Source: Haematobia irritans
Lineage: Eukaryota > Arthropoda > Insecta > Diptera > Muscidae
Assembly: GCF_050003625.1 (NCBI RefSeq)
Contig: NC_134400.1
Span: 59,214,066 to 59,278,065, forward strand
Length of the DNA: 64,000 nt
Direction: 5' to 3'
This document shows positions 20,301-32,527 of this stretch, piece by piece (position 1 is the first letter of the stretch; each line of letters begins with the position of its first letter). Made by a program: the position numbers and the translations under genes. The notes under the pieces are model-generated. The model made no database searches, was not told the origin of the DNA, and saw nothing but the letters and a program-made list of their open reading frames with translations.

Positions 20301-21589
20301 TTTATTTCAATTTTAGATCATGGAAACTATATTGTCTATCAAAATTTCATATGAAAGTTTCAAAAAGATTATTAATTGTTTGTGTACGTAGGTTAAATGA
20401 ACTTAAATAGGGTGAAAAAGTTATACACAATTATAGCCTAAAGATTTACAAAAATTATTATTTTCCACAAGATAGTAGAGAATTTCTTAAAATTTGTAAT
20501 TGTCTTATTAAATTTTCTTGAATTAGTCTTAAAATATTGTGGTTCAAACGCCGACCTCACAAAAATAATTAATTTGTTCATTTGTTAAAGAAAATTTCGT
20601 AATAAATAGATAAAAATGCATTCCGCGCCACGCGAATGTCAAGATTTACAATTTAAAAACAAAGTTTTGTTTTGTGGGAACAAGGATTTTAATAATTCTT
20701 TATGTTTTTTATGTTAAATTACAAAGTACACAAACATTATTTAAGTTATGAAACTACTCATAAATTCTATGAATCGAAATTGGTGGCTCTCTTTTTTTTG
20801 TATATATACACAAAGACAAAACTGAAAAAAGCAAGCAAAGCTCTCTGCGTACAGCAACAACACACACAAACGCCGATGACGCTATTTCTAGATTTGTTCA
20901 TGCTGGATTTTGCTTTTGTTGATATTTTGTTTTGATTTGCAATTTGGAAGGTTGGAGAAAATTTTAAATATTTTAATTTAAGAAAAGAAATAACAATAAT
21001 ATGCATATGTTTTTCAACATTTTAAAGAAAATACTTTTTGTTAAAACCTTCACTATGCGCGAACAAAAATGGAAAGAAATACCCGAGCTCCAACCATCAT
21101 CGTGTGTGTTGTTTTGCCGCAGAACAAACTTTTTTCAAGATAATGGAATACAATTGTATGCGGAAAATAATAAACAAATTAATTTTGTTTTACGTGAGGA
21201 CTTACGCACCGAATACAATTTTAAAAACAATACTTTATTAATTACACTTTCACTTTTTCCGTTGTCGCGCACGAATAATTATTACTGCCCGATCTTTCCG
21301 TGTCCACAGTTGAAATGCGTGCAGTGCGATTAGTGTACAGGGTTGCCGTTTATTAAAAATTATATTATGCAAATGTTTTATTTTAAAGTTTTTCCTCTTT
21401 TATTTCGGTTTTCACAGCACTTAACAATGACTCTCAAATCGAAAGTTGATTTTTGAACTTTCTTAAGGCAACAGAAAGTTAATTAACTTTATTTTATTTC
21501 ATGGAATTATTATGTTTGTAGAAAATTTCCTTTACTCTAATAATATTTTGCACACGTTAGTTAACTTAACTAAAAACGGGAAAAAACTA
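20301..21589. other. non-coding, no gene recognised
   Basis: This stretch is AT-rich. The longest frame, 21001-21333 on the plus strand (110 codons), has no recognisable domain and no coding-like composition, so I do not call it a gene. A short GC-richer island lies at 21258-21345. Confidence 0.45.
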
Positions 21590-22500
21590 TACACAAAGAA
21601 GCATAAAAAATTCCTAAATTCGTACTTCTCCCAAAACTTCATTTCGGGCAGGTTGAATACAATTTTTTGTAGAAAAATTTCAATTCAGCCTGGCTGAATA
21701 AAGATTTTTAAGGAAAAAATTATTAAAAACTTTACTCAATATTTTCCTAAAAAAATTTATTTAACATGCTGAATTTAGGTTTTTCTAAATACAGCCATTC
21801 TGGATTTAAGTTTTTCTAAATAAACACTTTATTCAGACAGGCTGAATTTAAGTTTTTATATAAAAGTTTTTAAATTTAAAAAGTGTTTCTATAAAAATGT
21901 TATTTAGTCAGTCTGAATTAAAAATTTTCTACACAATTGAAAAGAAGTTTTCCATAAAAACCAACTTTATTCAGCAAGTCTGAAATGAAGTTTTATTTTC
22001 GAAAAATCTAAATACAGTTTTTTTTATGGAAATCTTCATGTCAGCCAAGCTCAATAAATTTTTTTGCTGAAACATTTAATTCAGCCTGGCTGAATAAAGT
22101 TTTTTGTATAGAAAACTTAAATTTATTTTGATTGAATAAAGTTATTTTTAGAAATTCAGCCTGGCTGAATAAGGATTTTTATGGAAAAACTTAAATTCAG
22201 CCTGGCTGAATAAAGTTTTTTTATAGAAAAAAATTGATTAAATTTTTATTGCATTGTTTAATAAAAGCTTTATTCAGCTTGGGTGAAATAAAGTTTTATT
22301 ATAGAAAAATCTAAATACAGACTTGCTAAATAAAATTTATTTGTAGAAAGTTTATTGTAGAAAAATTCAAGAAAAACTTTATTCAACATATTTTCTATAA
22401 AAACTACATATATTCAGCCTGGCTGAATTTAATTTTTTCCAAAAAAACTTTATTCAATCAGAATAAATTCAATTATTTCCAAAAAAAGGATACACTTTGT
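21590..22500 (+). repeat. array of 17-bp palindromes (ATTCAGCCTGGCTGAAT)
   Basis: Five perfect copies of ATTCAGCCTGGCTGAAT occur at 21683, 22079, 22154, 22195 and 22412. Diverged copies lie near 21650, 21838, 21912, 21968 and 22270. They are separated by AT-rich spacers with AAAGTTTTT or AGAAAAA. Each copy can form an 8-bp hairpin stem around a single T. No ORF is present. The array may be the body of a non-autonomous element, but I could not fix its ends. Confidence 0.8.
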
Positions 22501-23017
22501 AAATGTTGGCAGGTTTCTCTTGCCAGTATCTCAGAATATATGCCTCATCCAACAAAATGACTCAATATATTTTGTGTTCCGAATCCAAAAAATCTTCGTA
22601 TCCACACAAAATTTGTCAAATCAGCAAAATAAATGAAACTCGCGCTTTGCTCATATTTTCTATAGCACGACAACCCTACATATGGGAACGAAACATATAA
22701 CGGTGCACTTTAGCTAGAAGCAAAACATCGAGAATAGTCTTGCAAAGAGAATATTGTTTGCATACGCCAACAGTGATGACACTTTCGCATCTCCCAGTAA
22801 AGTGTACTAATCCTACAGTAGCATCAAAAAGTAAATCTTATTACACATACCACTTTCTTAACGCTTTAAATTAGACGCTGTATTCACAATTTAGTCCAAA
22901 ATTAAAAACATATATATACACATAACTGAAAAGTACATTTTCATTTCTATAAATTAATAATTTCTTTTAGTTCGAGTATTTTTAATGTCGCCTTACTTTC
23001 AAACACAGTCAATGCAA
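22501..23017. other. non-coding, no gene recognised
   Basis: I see no convincing gene or repeat here. The small plus-strand frame at 22503-22700 lacks any recognisable feature. Confidence 0.4.
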
Positions 23018-23021
23018 TTAA

Positions 23022-23240
23022 CCCTCTGGTGCGGTGCTCCGCCTCAAGACGGTCATCAGTTAAATTGCAAGTACGGTAAAAGTTAAGTGTTATAATTATT
23101 ATTATTTTTTTTAACCCCAATTCCGCTTGTAGAGGACCTATCAGCCTTCATTTTGATAGTTGTTGTGCGGCTGTAGCACGTAGAGTTTTTAAGTCAGATA
23201 ATATTGAACTGAAAAAAGACATCAAAGGTGCAGCAGAGGG
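23022..23240. mobile_element. piggyBac-like MITE (TTAA target)
   Basis: The 219-bp element is flanked by TTAA at 23018-23021 and 23241-23244. The inverted ends are CCCTCTGGTGC on the left and CCCTCTGCTGC (reverse complement) on the right. TTAA duplication with a CCCT start is typical of the piggyBac superfamily. No transposase is encoded. Confidence 0.75.
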
Positions 23241-23282
23241 TTAAAATGATTATGACAATTATATATACATACATTTAAAGTT

Positions 23283-23697
23283 GCACAGAAAAAATTTCCG
23301 TAGTTAAACAAACGCTAAATTTAACTTATTTTTATTGGAAAAAATTATTTGCTAGTAGTTAAATTTTATTATTTTTATCCAAATTTTTCACTGCTTAATG
23401 AAATCTTACTTTTTTTAAGTATAAAGTTCAATGACATAAGTTCAATACAAACTAAAACAAAAGAAGATTTTCGTACGATTCCCAAAAATAGTAAGAATGA
23501 CAACTGTATGGTTAAAACGGTCATGATTTGGCGCCAATGATTTACTTTTAGTTAATTTTTTTTTTCTTCTATGAGAGGATGTAATTTCGCGAACGCTTTG
23601 TGGAAATCTCAAAATGTGGAGTAAAAATTAGTTTAATTTTCGTGCGAGGTAGTTCTTTCTTCCTATAAAGCAGCTCACTTTTTTCTGTGTGCATAGC
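23283..23697. mobile_element. possible MITE with CACAGAAAAAA ends
   Basis: The left end reads TTGCACAGAAAAAATTT, and the right end reads CACTTTTTTCTGTGTGC, which is its approximate reverse complement. The termini resemble those of the element at 43058-46150. No clear target duplication is visible, so limits and type are uncertain. Confidence 0.4.
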
Positions 23698-24055
23698 ACC
23701 GGGTTACTAATTTAAACTCGATTTATTTTTTTTAACTTTTTGTATATGTAATTGGAAATATATGTTTCTGTTGAGTAATGGTACTTACAGAAGTATTTTG
23801 TACTAGCCTTTATTTGATTGCAAATAGTACACAACACTGTTCCGGCACTGGTTTGTAGTTATTTATACCACAGTATGTTTTTACATCTCTTTTTGTTGTC
23901 TGGTTTGCATTTCACTGCATTGAAAAAGCAATATTGTCGCTTATTTAATGCATATGAGAGCATGTTTTGGCTCTCTCACAACAAACACGGTAAATACACA
24001 AAAAGGGGAAAAACGGTTTGAGTAGTTGAGAATTGTATGTATAAAAAACGTATAC

Positions 24056-24661
24056 CATGTAGAAATTCATATATGTCATTAAATAATCCATAACTAAGAA
24101 TAAGTTTAATTAAAAATAATGCGTTTTATAAAGTTTGTTGTATGTTATGGACAATGTTTTAAATAAAATACAAAATATTTTAAAAGTTTTCTTTACAACA
24201 AATCTACATTACGATTTTAATCTACTTGTCTCATATTGTATGTATATGAAAACAACACAAAGTTTTGCGCCTCTCACTCTAAACGCAATAAGTTGACAAA
24301 TGTCTAAAACATATATAACAAGTTGAACTCCATGTATATCATTAAAAAATACATAATTGAAAACAAGTATTAATGGAGATAATATATTATGTAAAGTTTC
24401 GTGTATTTAATGTAATTGTCAATGTATATTATTAAAAAATTCATAAGTCAAAAACTAGTATTTCCAGATGTAATATATTATGTAAAATTTCATGTATTTT
24501 ATGGAAAAATCCATTGATAGGATAAAAAGATTCATAATTCAAAAACAAGTATTTTCGAATACAAAATTTTATGTACGGGTTTATATATTTTATGGAAAAG
24601 TCCATAAATTTATAAAAATGTACAAAATTATGGACAAATTCATATTTTATTTTTTTGTGTG
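24056..24661 (-). repeat. approximately 91-bp tandem repeats with MITE-like end
   Basis: Degenerate units of about 90-93 bp with a core like ATGTATAT(C/T)ATTAAAAAAT and TTCATAATTCAAAAACAAGT follow each other from about 24330 to 24600. The right end, ATTTTATTTTTTTGTGTG followed by TA, is the reverse complement of the TACACACAAAAAAATAA end at 8227, so this is probably a related TA-flanked element. Confidence 0.5.
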
Positions 24662-24663
24662 TA

Positions 24664-25327
24664 TCCTATAGATACGTACATCTATGAAATTTAAAAAAAA
24701 TCGTAGATTGGTATAAATAGTAATTCCATATAATTAACTATTTAAAAGTATACTCTTTTCCTATTTACTTACACTAAAAGACTTTGCAATACGACATAAA
24801 AATTTTGTTACGTTATTTTTGCAAGGAGGCGGAATGTTTACGTACGAACGTAAACCCCTACATTCCCAAAACGCCGTGCGAAATTTCCTTATTTTCTAAT
24901 GTGTAAAGCGAAACTGAAATTAATAAATGTTATCGAAATACTTTAATGCCCAACTTCTTCGATAAATTAAAGATCGTGTTGCAAATTCAACTTCCGAGAA
25001 GGTATAGTTTTTCGCTTTTTCCTTTCAACGAACTAATCGTTCCAAAGCAACTAGTCTTAGTGGTAAGAATTAATCCACAGAAATAAAGACAATACTGGAT
25101 GGTATCATCATCCTAACTGCTGATTTCATTTTGTTTAATTTTTTTTCATATCGTATTCCATCATCGATATTGCGAGCTACATACAAACGAGAATACACAA
25201 CTCATTTTCTTTTGCTTGTTTCAGCTGCAGAGAACTACCATCCAGTTATCCATTTTCCTCCTCCAGGTTTGCGGGCAAACTCTTTTCTATTCTACTTCTC
25301 CCACACCTGTTTTGCCTGATCAGGGGA
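24664..25327. other. non-coding, no gene recognised
   Basis: No gene or clear repeat is visible. The frame at 25131-25319 is not credible as a gene on composition or motifs. Confidence 0.4.
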
Positions 25328-25612
25328 CTATATCAAAACCTGGACCGGTATAACCCATCTTCGAACTTGACCTGCCTGCAGACAAAAAAGAGAGTTTGTG
25401 CAAAATTTCATCATGATTACTTCATTATTGAAGACTGTAGCGTGATTACAACAGACAGCCAGACGGGCAGACGGACATGGTTATATCGTCTTAGAATTTC
25501 TCCCTGATCAAGAATATATATACTTTATATAGTCGGAAATCGATATTTCGATGTGTTACAAACGGAATGACAAACTTATTATACCCACGTCACCATTCTG
25601 TGGTGGTGGGTA
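25328..25612 (-). repeat. family A repeat, terminal fragment
   Basis: Read on the minus strand, this begins TATACCCACCACCACAGAATG and continues with ACAAGTTTGTCATTCC-like sequence and a CCGTCTG stretch. It is close to the left end of the family A element at 36413-38362. It is a partial, older copy. Confidence 0.65.
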
Positions 25613-25899
25613 TACAAATATGGGAAATATCAAGGCATATTAAAGAGGTAAAGTCATGCAATCAGGTGACTAATATCGACATTCATCTTGTCAAAGGCTT
25701 TGTTTACGTTTAGTAGGTTTGTTTACATTCTTTGTGTGCCTAAATATTGCATTTATTTACATTGTGTTACAATACAACAACACTACACATACACAAAATG
25801 TCAACTTAAGTGACCTGTCATTTTAGTTTGACTTTCTAAATATCATGGGGTGTACACACGCTTGCTCGTGACTTTACCTTTAATTTATATGCCTTGGGA

Positions 25900-26890
25900 A
25901 ATATGAAGCGAGAGAAATTTTAATGCAATTGTACAAAAGAGCATTTATGATTTATCAAACAATTTTAGTAATATTTACAATTTTTGCTACTCATCAGTGG
26001 CGATTTTACAAGGATATTGGTTAGATCTCGCCAAGATATGTGGTCAAATGTGGGTTGTGATATATTATTTGGTCAAGTCGGGCGACTTGGAGCCTTATTT
26101 AAAACTCAACCGTTCTGTGGAAATTCTGTGTAGGATATGACTAAGATATGGGGGAATCATCACAGAATTTTGTGTAAAGTGTGGGAATTTTGACCATATT
26201 TGTATAATCCGGAAAAACGTCTATATGGAGGCTTTATCTAAGTCTGAACCAAATTAGATCAAACATTACACACTTAAATATCTATTAAATATATTCTCTG
26301 TGGAAACTATCCAGTCAATTGAACGAAAATCCCATTGAAAATGGGTTTAAAATATGAAACAGTTTACCATATTTCTCCAACTCTGGTGTACGTATATATG
26401 GGAGCTATATATAATATTTTTGACTAAATTTGACATGCATAGTTAGAATAATAATTCTGCAATCTCTGCAAAATTTCGGGCGAAAGATATATATGGGAGC
26501 TATATCTAAATCTGCACCGATTTCAACCAAATTTGGCACACTTACCGATACTATTAAACGTACTCCTTGTGCAAAATTTGAAGCAAGTCAGGGCAAAACT
26601 CTGGCGTTAGAGGCCATATAAGTGCAAATCAGACAAAAGATATATATGGGAGCTATATCTAAATCTGAACCGATTTCAATCAAATTTACCAAGCATTGGT
26701 AGAATGTCAATTCTACTCTCTGTGCAAAATTTCACGAAAATCGGTAGTAAACTTCGAGACTCATAGAATATTCGGATGTACGGAATTTGAAGAACATCGG
26801 TTGATAAACACGCCAATTATGACCAGATCGGGGATAAATTTATATGACAGATATATCTAAATCTGAACCGATTTTTTCATAAATCAATTT
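25900..26890 (-). repeat. family B repeat, right portion of an interrupted copy
   Basis: The sequence carries the reverse complement of family B modules (GGGAGCTATATCTAAATC, then TGAACCGATTT) and AGTGGCGATTTTACAAGGA near 26000. The copy is interrupted by a LINE and continues at 31899-32024 and 34671-34789. Confidence 0.75.
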
Positions 26891-27077
26891 GGGGAAAAAT
26901 ATCTAAATATTATTCTTCTCAGTTTTTCTATTATTTTTTGCCAATAACTTTATATTTTTGTCACAATTTATTTTTGTTATAATTTAATTGCTCATATAAG
27001 TTTTCATTGTGATTCAATATTATTATCGGTAAACAATGATTTTGAAAACGTGATTTTCTGGATTAAATTTAATTTTT

Positions 27078-27676
27078 ATGAATGCGCTGCTGATGAGCTC
27101 CCCATTGTTTGGCAACCGTACAGCTATGGCTCGTACGGATAGAACTAATGGAGGTTCCAGAGACATAACTAAGAACTTAGTAAGGATTCTATCTAAACAA
27201 CGGAACGGCATATCAATCTGTCACATTAACGCGCAGAGTTTAGCGAATAAAATAGACGAATTCAGATACATATTTGAGGATAGGGGTACTGACATTATAT
27301 GCGTCTCAGAGACCTGGATAAGCTCATCAATTCCCAATGGATTGATAAATTTAAGGGGATATTCCCTGTTCAGATATGATAGGGAAAGCCGTGGATTGTG
27401 ATGAATACCATAAAGGCAAAGTTTCGTACGAAATCTACCCGCGATGAGAGAACAGAGTATGTGTTTATTGAACTTGTATCTACTTCTAGGAAAATTATAG
27501 TTGGATATTGTTATCGACCCAATAATACAATAAGTTTGGATCAGTTTCAGATTAAATTAGGATCCATTACATTAGGGTATGAAGACGTAATTATTACCGG
27601 TGATTTTAATTCGAATATTTTCGTCAATTCCACATTAACAGATAATAACAGGTTGGCTGATAAGTCCCCGGTCTAA
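27078..27676 (+). pseudogene. CR1-like LINE endonuclease, N-terminal part
   Basis: Two overlapping frames (27078-27401 and 27398-27676) carry ISICHINAQSLANKIDEF, CVSETWIS and ITGDFNSN, the conserved Asn, Glu and Asp-Asn sites of an apurinic-type endonuclease. A frameshift near 27398 separates them. The domain is then cut by the mariner insertion after LTDN. The last codons of the second frame belong to the mariner's inverted repeat and not to the LINE. Confidence 0.8.
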
Positions 27677-28825
27677 CAAAGAAAAACACATTTTTTTGTC
27701 AAAATTCGTTTTTATTATTCACCATAGTTCCCTTCAAGAGCGATACAACGATAATAACGGCCTTCCAATTTTTTGATACCATTTTGGTAGTACTCCTTCG
27801 GTTTTGCCTCAAAATAGGCCTCAGTTTTTGCGATCACCTCTTCATTGCAGCCAAATTTTTTCCCTGCGAACATCCTTTTGGGATCTGAGAACAAGAAAAG
27901 GACTCTGGGGGCCAGATCTGGAGAATGCGGTAGGTGGGGAAGCAATTTGAAGCCCAATTCATGAATTTTTGCCGCGATTTCGACCTTCAAACGCTCCACT
28001 GTCACTGTTGATGGTTTTTCCCTTCTCAAGATATTCGATAAAAATTATTCCATACGCATCCCAAAAAACAGAGGCCATTACTTTGCCAGCGGAATTTTCA
28101 GTATTTCCACGCTTCGGAGACGGTTCACCGGTCGCTGTCCACTCAGCCGACTGTCGATTGGACTCAGGAGTGTAGTGATGGAGCCATGTTTCATCCATTG
28201 TCACATATGGACGGAAAAACTCGGGTGTATTACGAGTTAACAGCTGCAAACACCGCTCAGAATCATCAACACTTTGTTGTTTTTAGTCAAATGTGAGCTC
28301 GCGCGGCACCCATTTTGCAAATATTGATGAATGATATGACCAACACGTTCCTTTGATATCTTTGGGGCCTCTGCTATCTCGATCAACTTCATTTTACGGT
28401 CATTCAAAATCATGTTGTGGATTTTTTTGATGTTTTCGTCGGTAACCACCTGTTTCGGGCGTCCACTGCGTTCACCTTCCTCCTTGCTTATTTCACCACG
28501 CTTGAATTTTGCATACCAATCAATTATTGTTGATTTCCCTGGGGCAGAGTCCGGATACTCATTATCAAGCCAAGTTTTTGCTTCCATCGTATTTTTTCCC
28601 TTCAGAAAACAGTATTTTATCAAAACACGAAATTCCTTTTTTCCATTTTTTTCACAATAACAAAAGTTGCTTCACAAAAGACACTCTATCGCACAAACTA
28701 ATTGACTTACAGACGTCAAATTTTGACACGAATCATTTGAAGGTTGGTACTATATAAAAATAATATACATTTAATACTAGCGACGCCATCTATGTGTCAG
28801 ACCGGGGACTTATCAGCCAACCTGT
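27648..28825 (-). mobile_element. mariner element, 1178 bp
   Basis: The inverted ends start ACAGGTTGGCTGATAAGTCC on both sides (at least 27 bp match) and are flanked by TA at 27646-27647 and 28826-28827. The length and D,D34D-type transposase remnants fit mariner. Removing the element with one TA restores the LINE reading frame (LTDN then MLVIGLYTTN). Confidence 0.93.
27715..28623 (-). pseudogene. mariner transposase, frameshifted
   Basis: Three overlapping frames cover the protein. Frame 28623-28237 holds the helix-turn-helix DNA-binding part (STIIDWYAKFKRGE and GERSGRPKQVVTDENIKK). Frame 28249-27959 holds the first two catalytic Asp residues (VTMDETWLHHYTPES and FWDAYGIIFIEYLEKG). Frame 28029-27715 holds the third (LPHSPDLAP). 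The spacing and the final Asp rather than Glu are typical of mariner. At least two frameshifts make it inactive. Confidence 0.9.
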
Positions 28826-28827
28826 TA

Positions 28828-29210
28828 TGTTGGTTATTGGGTTATATACAACTAATAATACGAATCCAACACATTTTTCATCCTCTTCTAACACTCTTTT
28901 GGATTTGTTCTCTGTCAATGATTTGTCTGACGTCCTTTTATACGAGCAGATTTCGGCTCCTTGTTTCTCGAAACACGACCTTACATTCCTGTCTTATAAA
29001 CTTGAACTTCAAAAGGATCAAATCGAATACACGTACCGTGATTTTCGTAATTTGATTTATGTTGAATTGCGGAATATGTTTGGACAAATAAATTGGCATG
29101 ACATGCATGAACTCATCTCTGTTGACCAGCAATTTAATTTTTTGCGGAATGCTATATGTGAATTCTATAACGCGACTGTGCCTATTAAGAGGATCAAATT
29201 GAAGTACTAG
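28828..29210 (+). pseudogene. CR1-like LINE endonuclease, C-terminal part
   Basis: After the mariner the frame resumes at MLVIGLYTTNNTNPTHFS and goes on with TLLDLFSVND and CFSKHDLTFL, the end of the endonuclease domain. A basic linker (AICEFYNATVPIKRIKLKY) follows and ends at a stop at about 29208. Sequence from there to 29470 is linker coding sequence in other frames. Confidence 0.75.
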
Positions 29211-29478
29211 ACCATGGTTTAACGACACAATTAAGACTGCTTTTAGGGAAAGGATATTGCATACTCTCGATGGAAACGCTTTAGATTACCACAACTTCTA
29301 GACGAGTATCGATCGGCGAGGAGAATAGCGAACAGATAACATATATCAATGCGGCGAAAACCGAATATTACGCTATGCGTTTCAATTCTGCTGTAGATTC
29401 CAGCGACAAGTGGAAGATTATACGTGATACCGGTGTTGGGAAGTCTAGGTCATCGAGCAGTTATCAAAGTGATCCAAA

Positions 29479-30024
29479 TAGGGATGCCAGATTTTGAAGA
29501 GGCAAAAAGAGCACATTCAGCTTATAAAAAGAGCACATACGAAAAGAATAGAGCACACTTTTTCAAATAAAAGAAAAACATTTATTTCCAATTTATTGAA
29601 ATATAATTCATTTAAACATAGCAAAAAGGTTCATACCATAAACATAAAATAACCCACTTTCAACTCAAGCTAATTTTCTTACAATACTTTTTAAGTCATT
29701 TTTTGGTGTTTTTGTGAAAAACGTTATTGAAGAAGTTTGTTTACATTTAGAACAGAGTACAAAGTGAAGAAGCAACATCTTCTACGACTCTGATATATAA
29801 AGTAACCATTTAATTAGAAAATAACGGCTAGGAAAATCTATTAGTGCGACATTTACTGAAAATACAGTTACTTTTACCATTTATTGAATCGCGCTTGATT
29901 AATATTTGTTGTGATGCAAAAAAAAGAGCACTTTTGCGTGCTCTTTTGACCTGTCTTGTTTTAAGAGCACATTTTGTAAAAAAGAGCACATGTGCTCTTT
30001 AAAAGAGCACGTCTGGCATCCCTA
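29479..30024. mobile_element. hAT-type MITE, 546 bp
   Basis: The perfect inverted ends are TAGGGATGCCAGA, and the 8-bp target duplication GATCCAAA lies at 29471-29478 and 30025-30032. Subterminal regions contain many copies of AAGAGCAC in both orientations, a pattern typical of transposase binding sites in hAT elements. No coding capacity. Confidence 0.9.
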
Positions 30025-30032
30025 GATCCAAA

Positions 30033-31428
30033 TGACTTGAACGAGATGTTTTCTAATATCCCTGCCCCCTCCGACAGACATATCCTTCTATGACACGGAT
30101 GACGGTATAGGAGGAAACTTATCTGAGAGGAACGATTTCGAGTTCAGTTGCGTTACCGAAGATGAGGTCATAGAGAGTTTTTTCATGGTTAAGTCAAATG
30201 CTATTGGCCTGGATGGGATGGACCCCAGAATTATACGAATACTGCTCCCTCAACTTATACCTCTTTTCACCTATTTTTTAACACAATTCTGACTTCCAGC
30301 ACTTACCCCACCATATGGAAGCATGCAAAGATTATTCCGATACCGAAATCTAATTCAGAGTCACGACCCATTGCTATTTTGTGTTATGTTTCTAAAGTAT
30401 TCAAAAAGATTTTACATAAGCAGATATATGATTATCTTCTTCGTTGTAACTTATTATCTGAAAGGCAGTCCGGTTTCCGCAGAGATCACAGTTGTGTGAG
30501 TGCACTGATCGAAGTTTCAGAATCAATAAGGAGAAATATTGATGAGAACCATGTTAGTTTTCTTGTCCTCTTAGATCACTCAAAGGCTTTCGATACTGTT
30601 GATCACACAATGTTATGTCTGAAACTTCAAAGATTTTTCAATTTCTCACCTACTGCTACCTCTCTTATTACTTCCTATCTTAACAATCGGTTACAGACGA
30701 TTTACACCGGAGATACTTTTTCAATGCCATTACCAGTTACGAAAGGGTTTCCACAGGGTTCTATAATTGGACCTCTATTATTTTGCATGTACGCCAATGA
30801 CCTCCCTCTTGAAATAGTCCATAGTCAGATGCTTATGTATGCAGATGACATACAAATCTTTTTAAGTAGTCCGGTAGGTGATGCTTGTGAGTGTTTGGGG
30901 AAATTTAACGTCGACCTTGATCGTGTGTTTCGACGGGGAAAGGGCCAATGGTCTGCTACTAAATCCACTAAAGTATAAATGTTTGATTATACACAAGAAT
31001 AGAAGGTTCTCTTTGTCGAATGCCGATATTATGATAGATGGTCAGAAAATCGTATTTAATAGCACTTTGAGTTGGTCGAGTCATGTAAACACGGTCGTTG
31101 GACAGACATATGCTAAATTACGTTCTTTATGGGTTACTCATTCCTACACACCAGTAATATTCGACTTCTCCTGGCGAAAAGTCTTTTGATACCGGGTTTA
31201 ATTTACGGATCTGAACTCTTCGCGAATTGTGACTCCGTGAGAAATAGACTTAACGTGGCATTCAATAGTATATTTCGTTATGTGTATGGGTTACGCAGGA
31301 CGGATCATGTTTCGCATGTTACAGACTCCCTCTTTGGCTTTAGTTTTAATACCCTGCTTAATGTCAATTCCTTAGTATTTCTACATAAATTGATTTACAG
31401 ACGAAAACCAAGCTATCTCTATAGATAA
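30033..31428 (+). pseudogene. CR1-like LINE reverse transcriptase
   Basis: Positions 30130-30300 carry KSNAIGLDGMDPRIIR in one frame. Frame 30379-30978 carries SERQSGFRRDHSC, FLVLLDHSKAFDTVDH, TKGFPQGSIIGPLLF and the catalytic MLMYADDIQIF. Frames 30878-31189 and 31129-31428 hold the thumb and C-terminal part (LIPGLIYGSELFANCDS, YVYGLRRTDHVSHV). At least three frameshifts are needed, so the RT is dead although the palm motifs are intact. Confidence 0.85.
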
Positions 31429-31898
31429 ATTCGGTTTAACAGATCTGATAGGAATAGGAATATAATACCCTTTATAAGGACAAGTCTTGTATCCGAATGG
31501 CAATTCTTTATTGGCACGATACGTCTCTGGAACACTCTACCACCCGATATACAATGCATTGGCAACGCATCATCTTTTAAGAAGAGTATTTTAAATTTAT
31601 TTCACAATTAGAATATTTAATATTAAAATTTTGCGTGTAGATATAATATTGAGTCACAATTTCAATCATCAAGAATGCAATGGATTTGAATATTCAAAGT
31701 AATTTTCTTCATGTTTTTCTTTAATATTAATTTTTATTTTATTTATTTAAATCTTTATTTTTTTATATTTAAAATTTAATTATTGTATATACTTATTATA
31801 AGTCGGAGATATTTTAACATTTATAATCCTGCAATGTAATTATAAGATTTTAATCTTGTTGTGTAGGTACTCAATAAAATGAAATGAAAATGAAATAG

Positions 31899-32024
31899 CG
31901 ATTGTCTTTGTTCCAAAAAACGACCCTATGCCAAATTTGAGGACGATCGGACTTAAACTGCGACTTGTACTTTGCGCACAAAATACATGAACAGACAGAC
32001 AGACATCGTTAAATCGACTCAGAA
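31899..32024 (-). repeat. family B repeat, middle portion
   Basis: The sequence matches the reverse complement of the first 200 bp of family B (GCGATTGTCTTTGTTCC, CAGACAGACAGACATCG, AAATCGACTCAGAA). It is the piece left between the LINE and the hAT insertions. Confidence 0.8.
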
Positions 32025-32527
32025 TAGTCTTGTGTCGTTCCGGAACGAACTAGTTCCAATGAACGGTTCACTAAAAAGAACGATTGTCACTAGTTCCATC
32101 TCTTTCGTCCTCATCGTTCCTTTTGTCATTTAGTTTTATGTTCAACTTACGCTCCATAGTTCAGCGGATCGCAATTTGATTTTTTGACTTTTGTTTGAGC
32201 TATATGACAATTTATTCATTTTGGCGCGTATGTATATTAAATCATTGATTGGTATGCAGCTATTCAATAGAATCATTAGTTCCATTTCAGGCTCTTCACA
32301 ATACACAAAAAAATCTTAATTTCTTGCAATGAGTTTAGTTACTTCTTTAAATTTTCCATTCATTATTTTTTCTTCCTATATTCCTATAAACTATTTTAAG
32401 TAATTGTTGTTTTTTTTTTTTTTTTGATCTCAGCTTAAAGCCATGCATTGACTAAACTACAAGTGTAGCTTAACCAACAGAGGAAAAGTATGCTTGTCAA
32501 ATTTATTTGGGCAAAGCCCTATAGACT

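Larger units (their letters stand above)
26891..31898 (+). mobile_element. CR1-like LINE, broken
   Basis: Endonuclease and RT remnants run along the plus strand, and the 3' end carries a short (ATGAA)n-type repeat (31877-31898). The RT motifs LLDHSKAFDTVDH and MYADDIQIF are those of CR1/L2-like LINEs, and no RNase H follows. The element lies inside a family B repeat and is itself interrupted by a mariner (27648-28825) and a hAT MITE (29479-30024). The 5' limit is approximate. Confidence 0.75.

Noticed and set aside
21001..21333. 110-codon plus-strand frame
   Set aside because: No recognisable domain, no splice or promoter context, and a second overlapping frame of similar quality exists.
21590..22500. 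Possible CRISPR array because of regularly repeated palindromes
   Set aside because: Spacing is irregular, spacers are related AT-rich sequence, and the DNA is from an animal genome.
25328..25612. Considered as a Tc1-type terminal repeat
   Set aside because: It matches the end of the family A repeat at 36413 better, and no TA target or second inverted end is visible.
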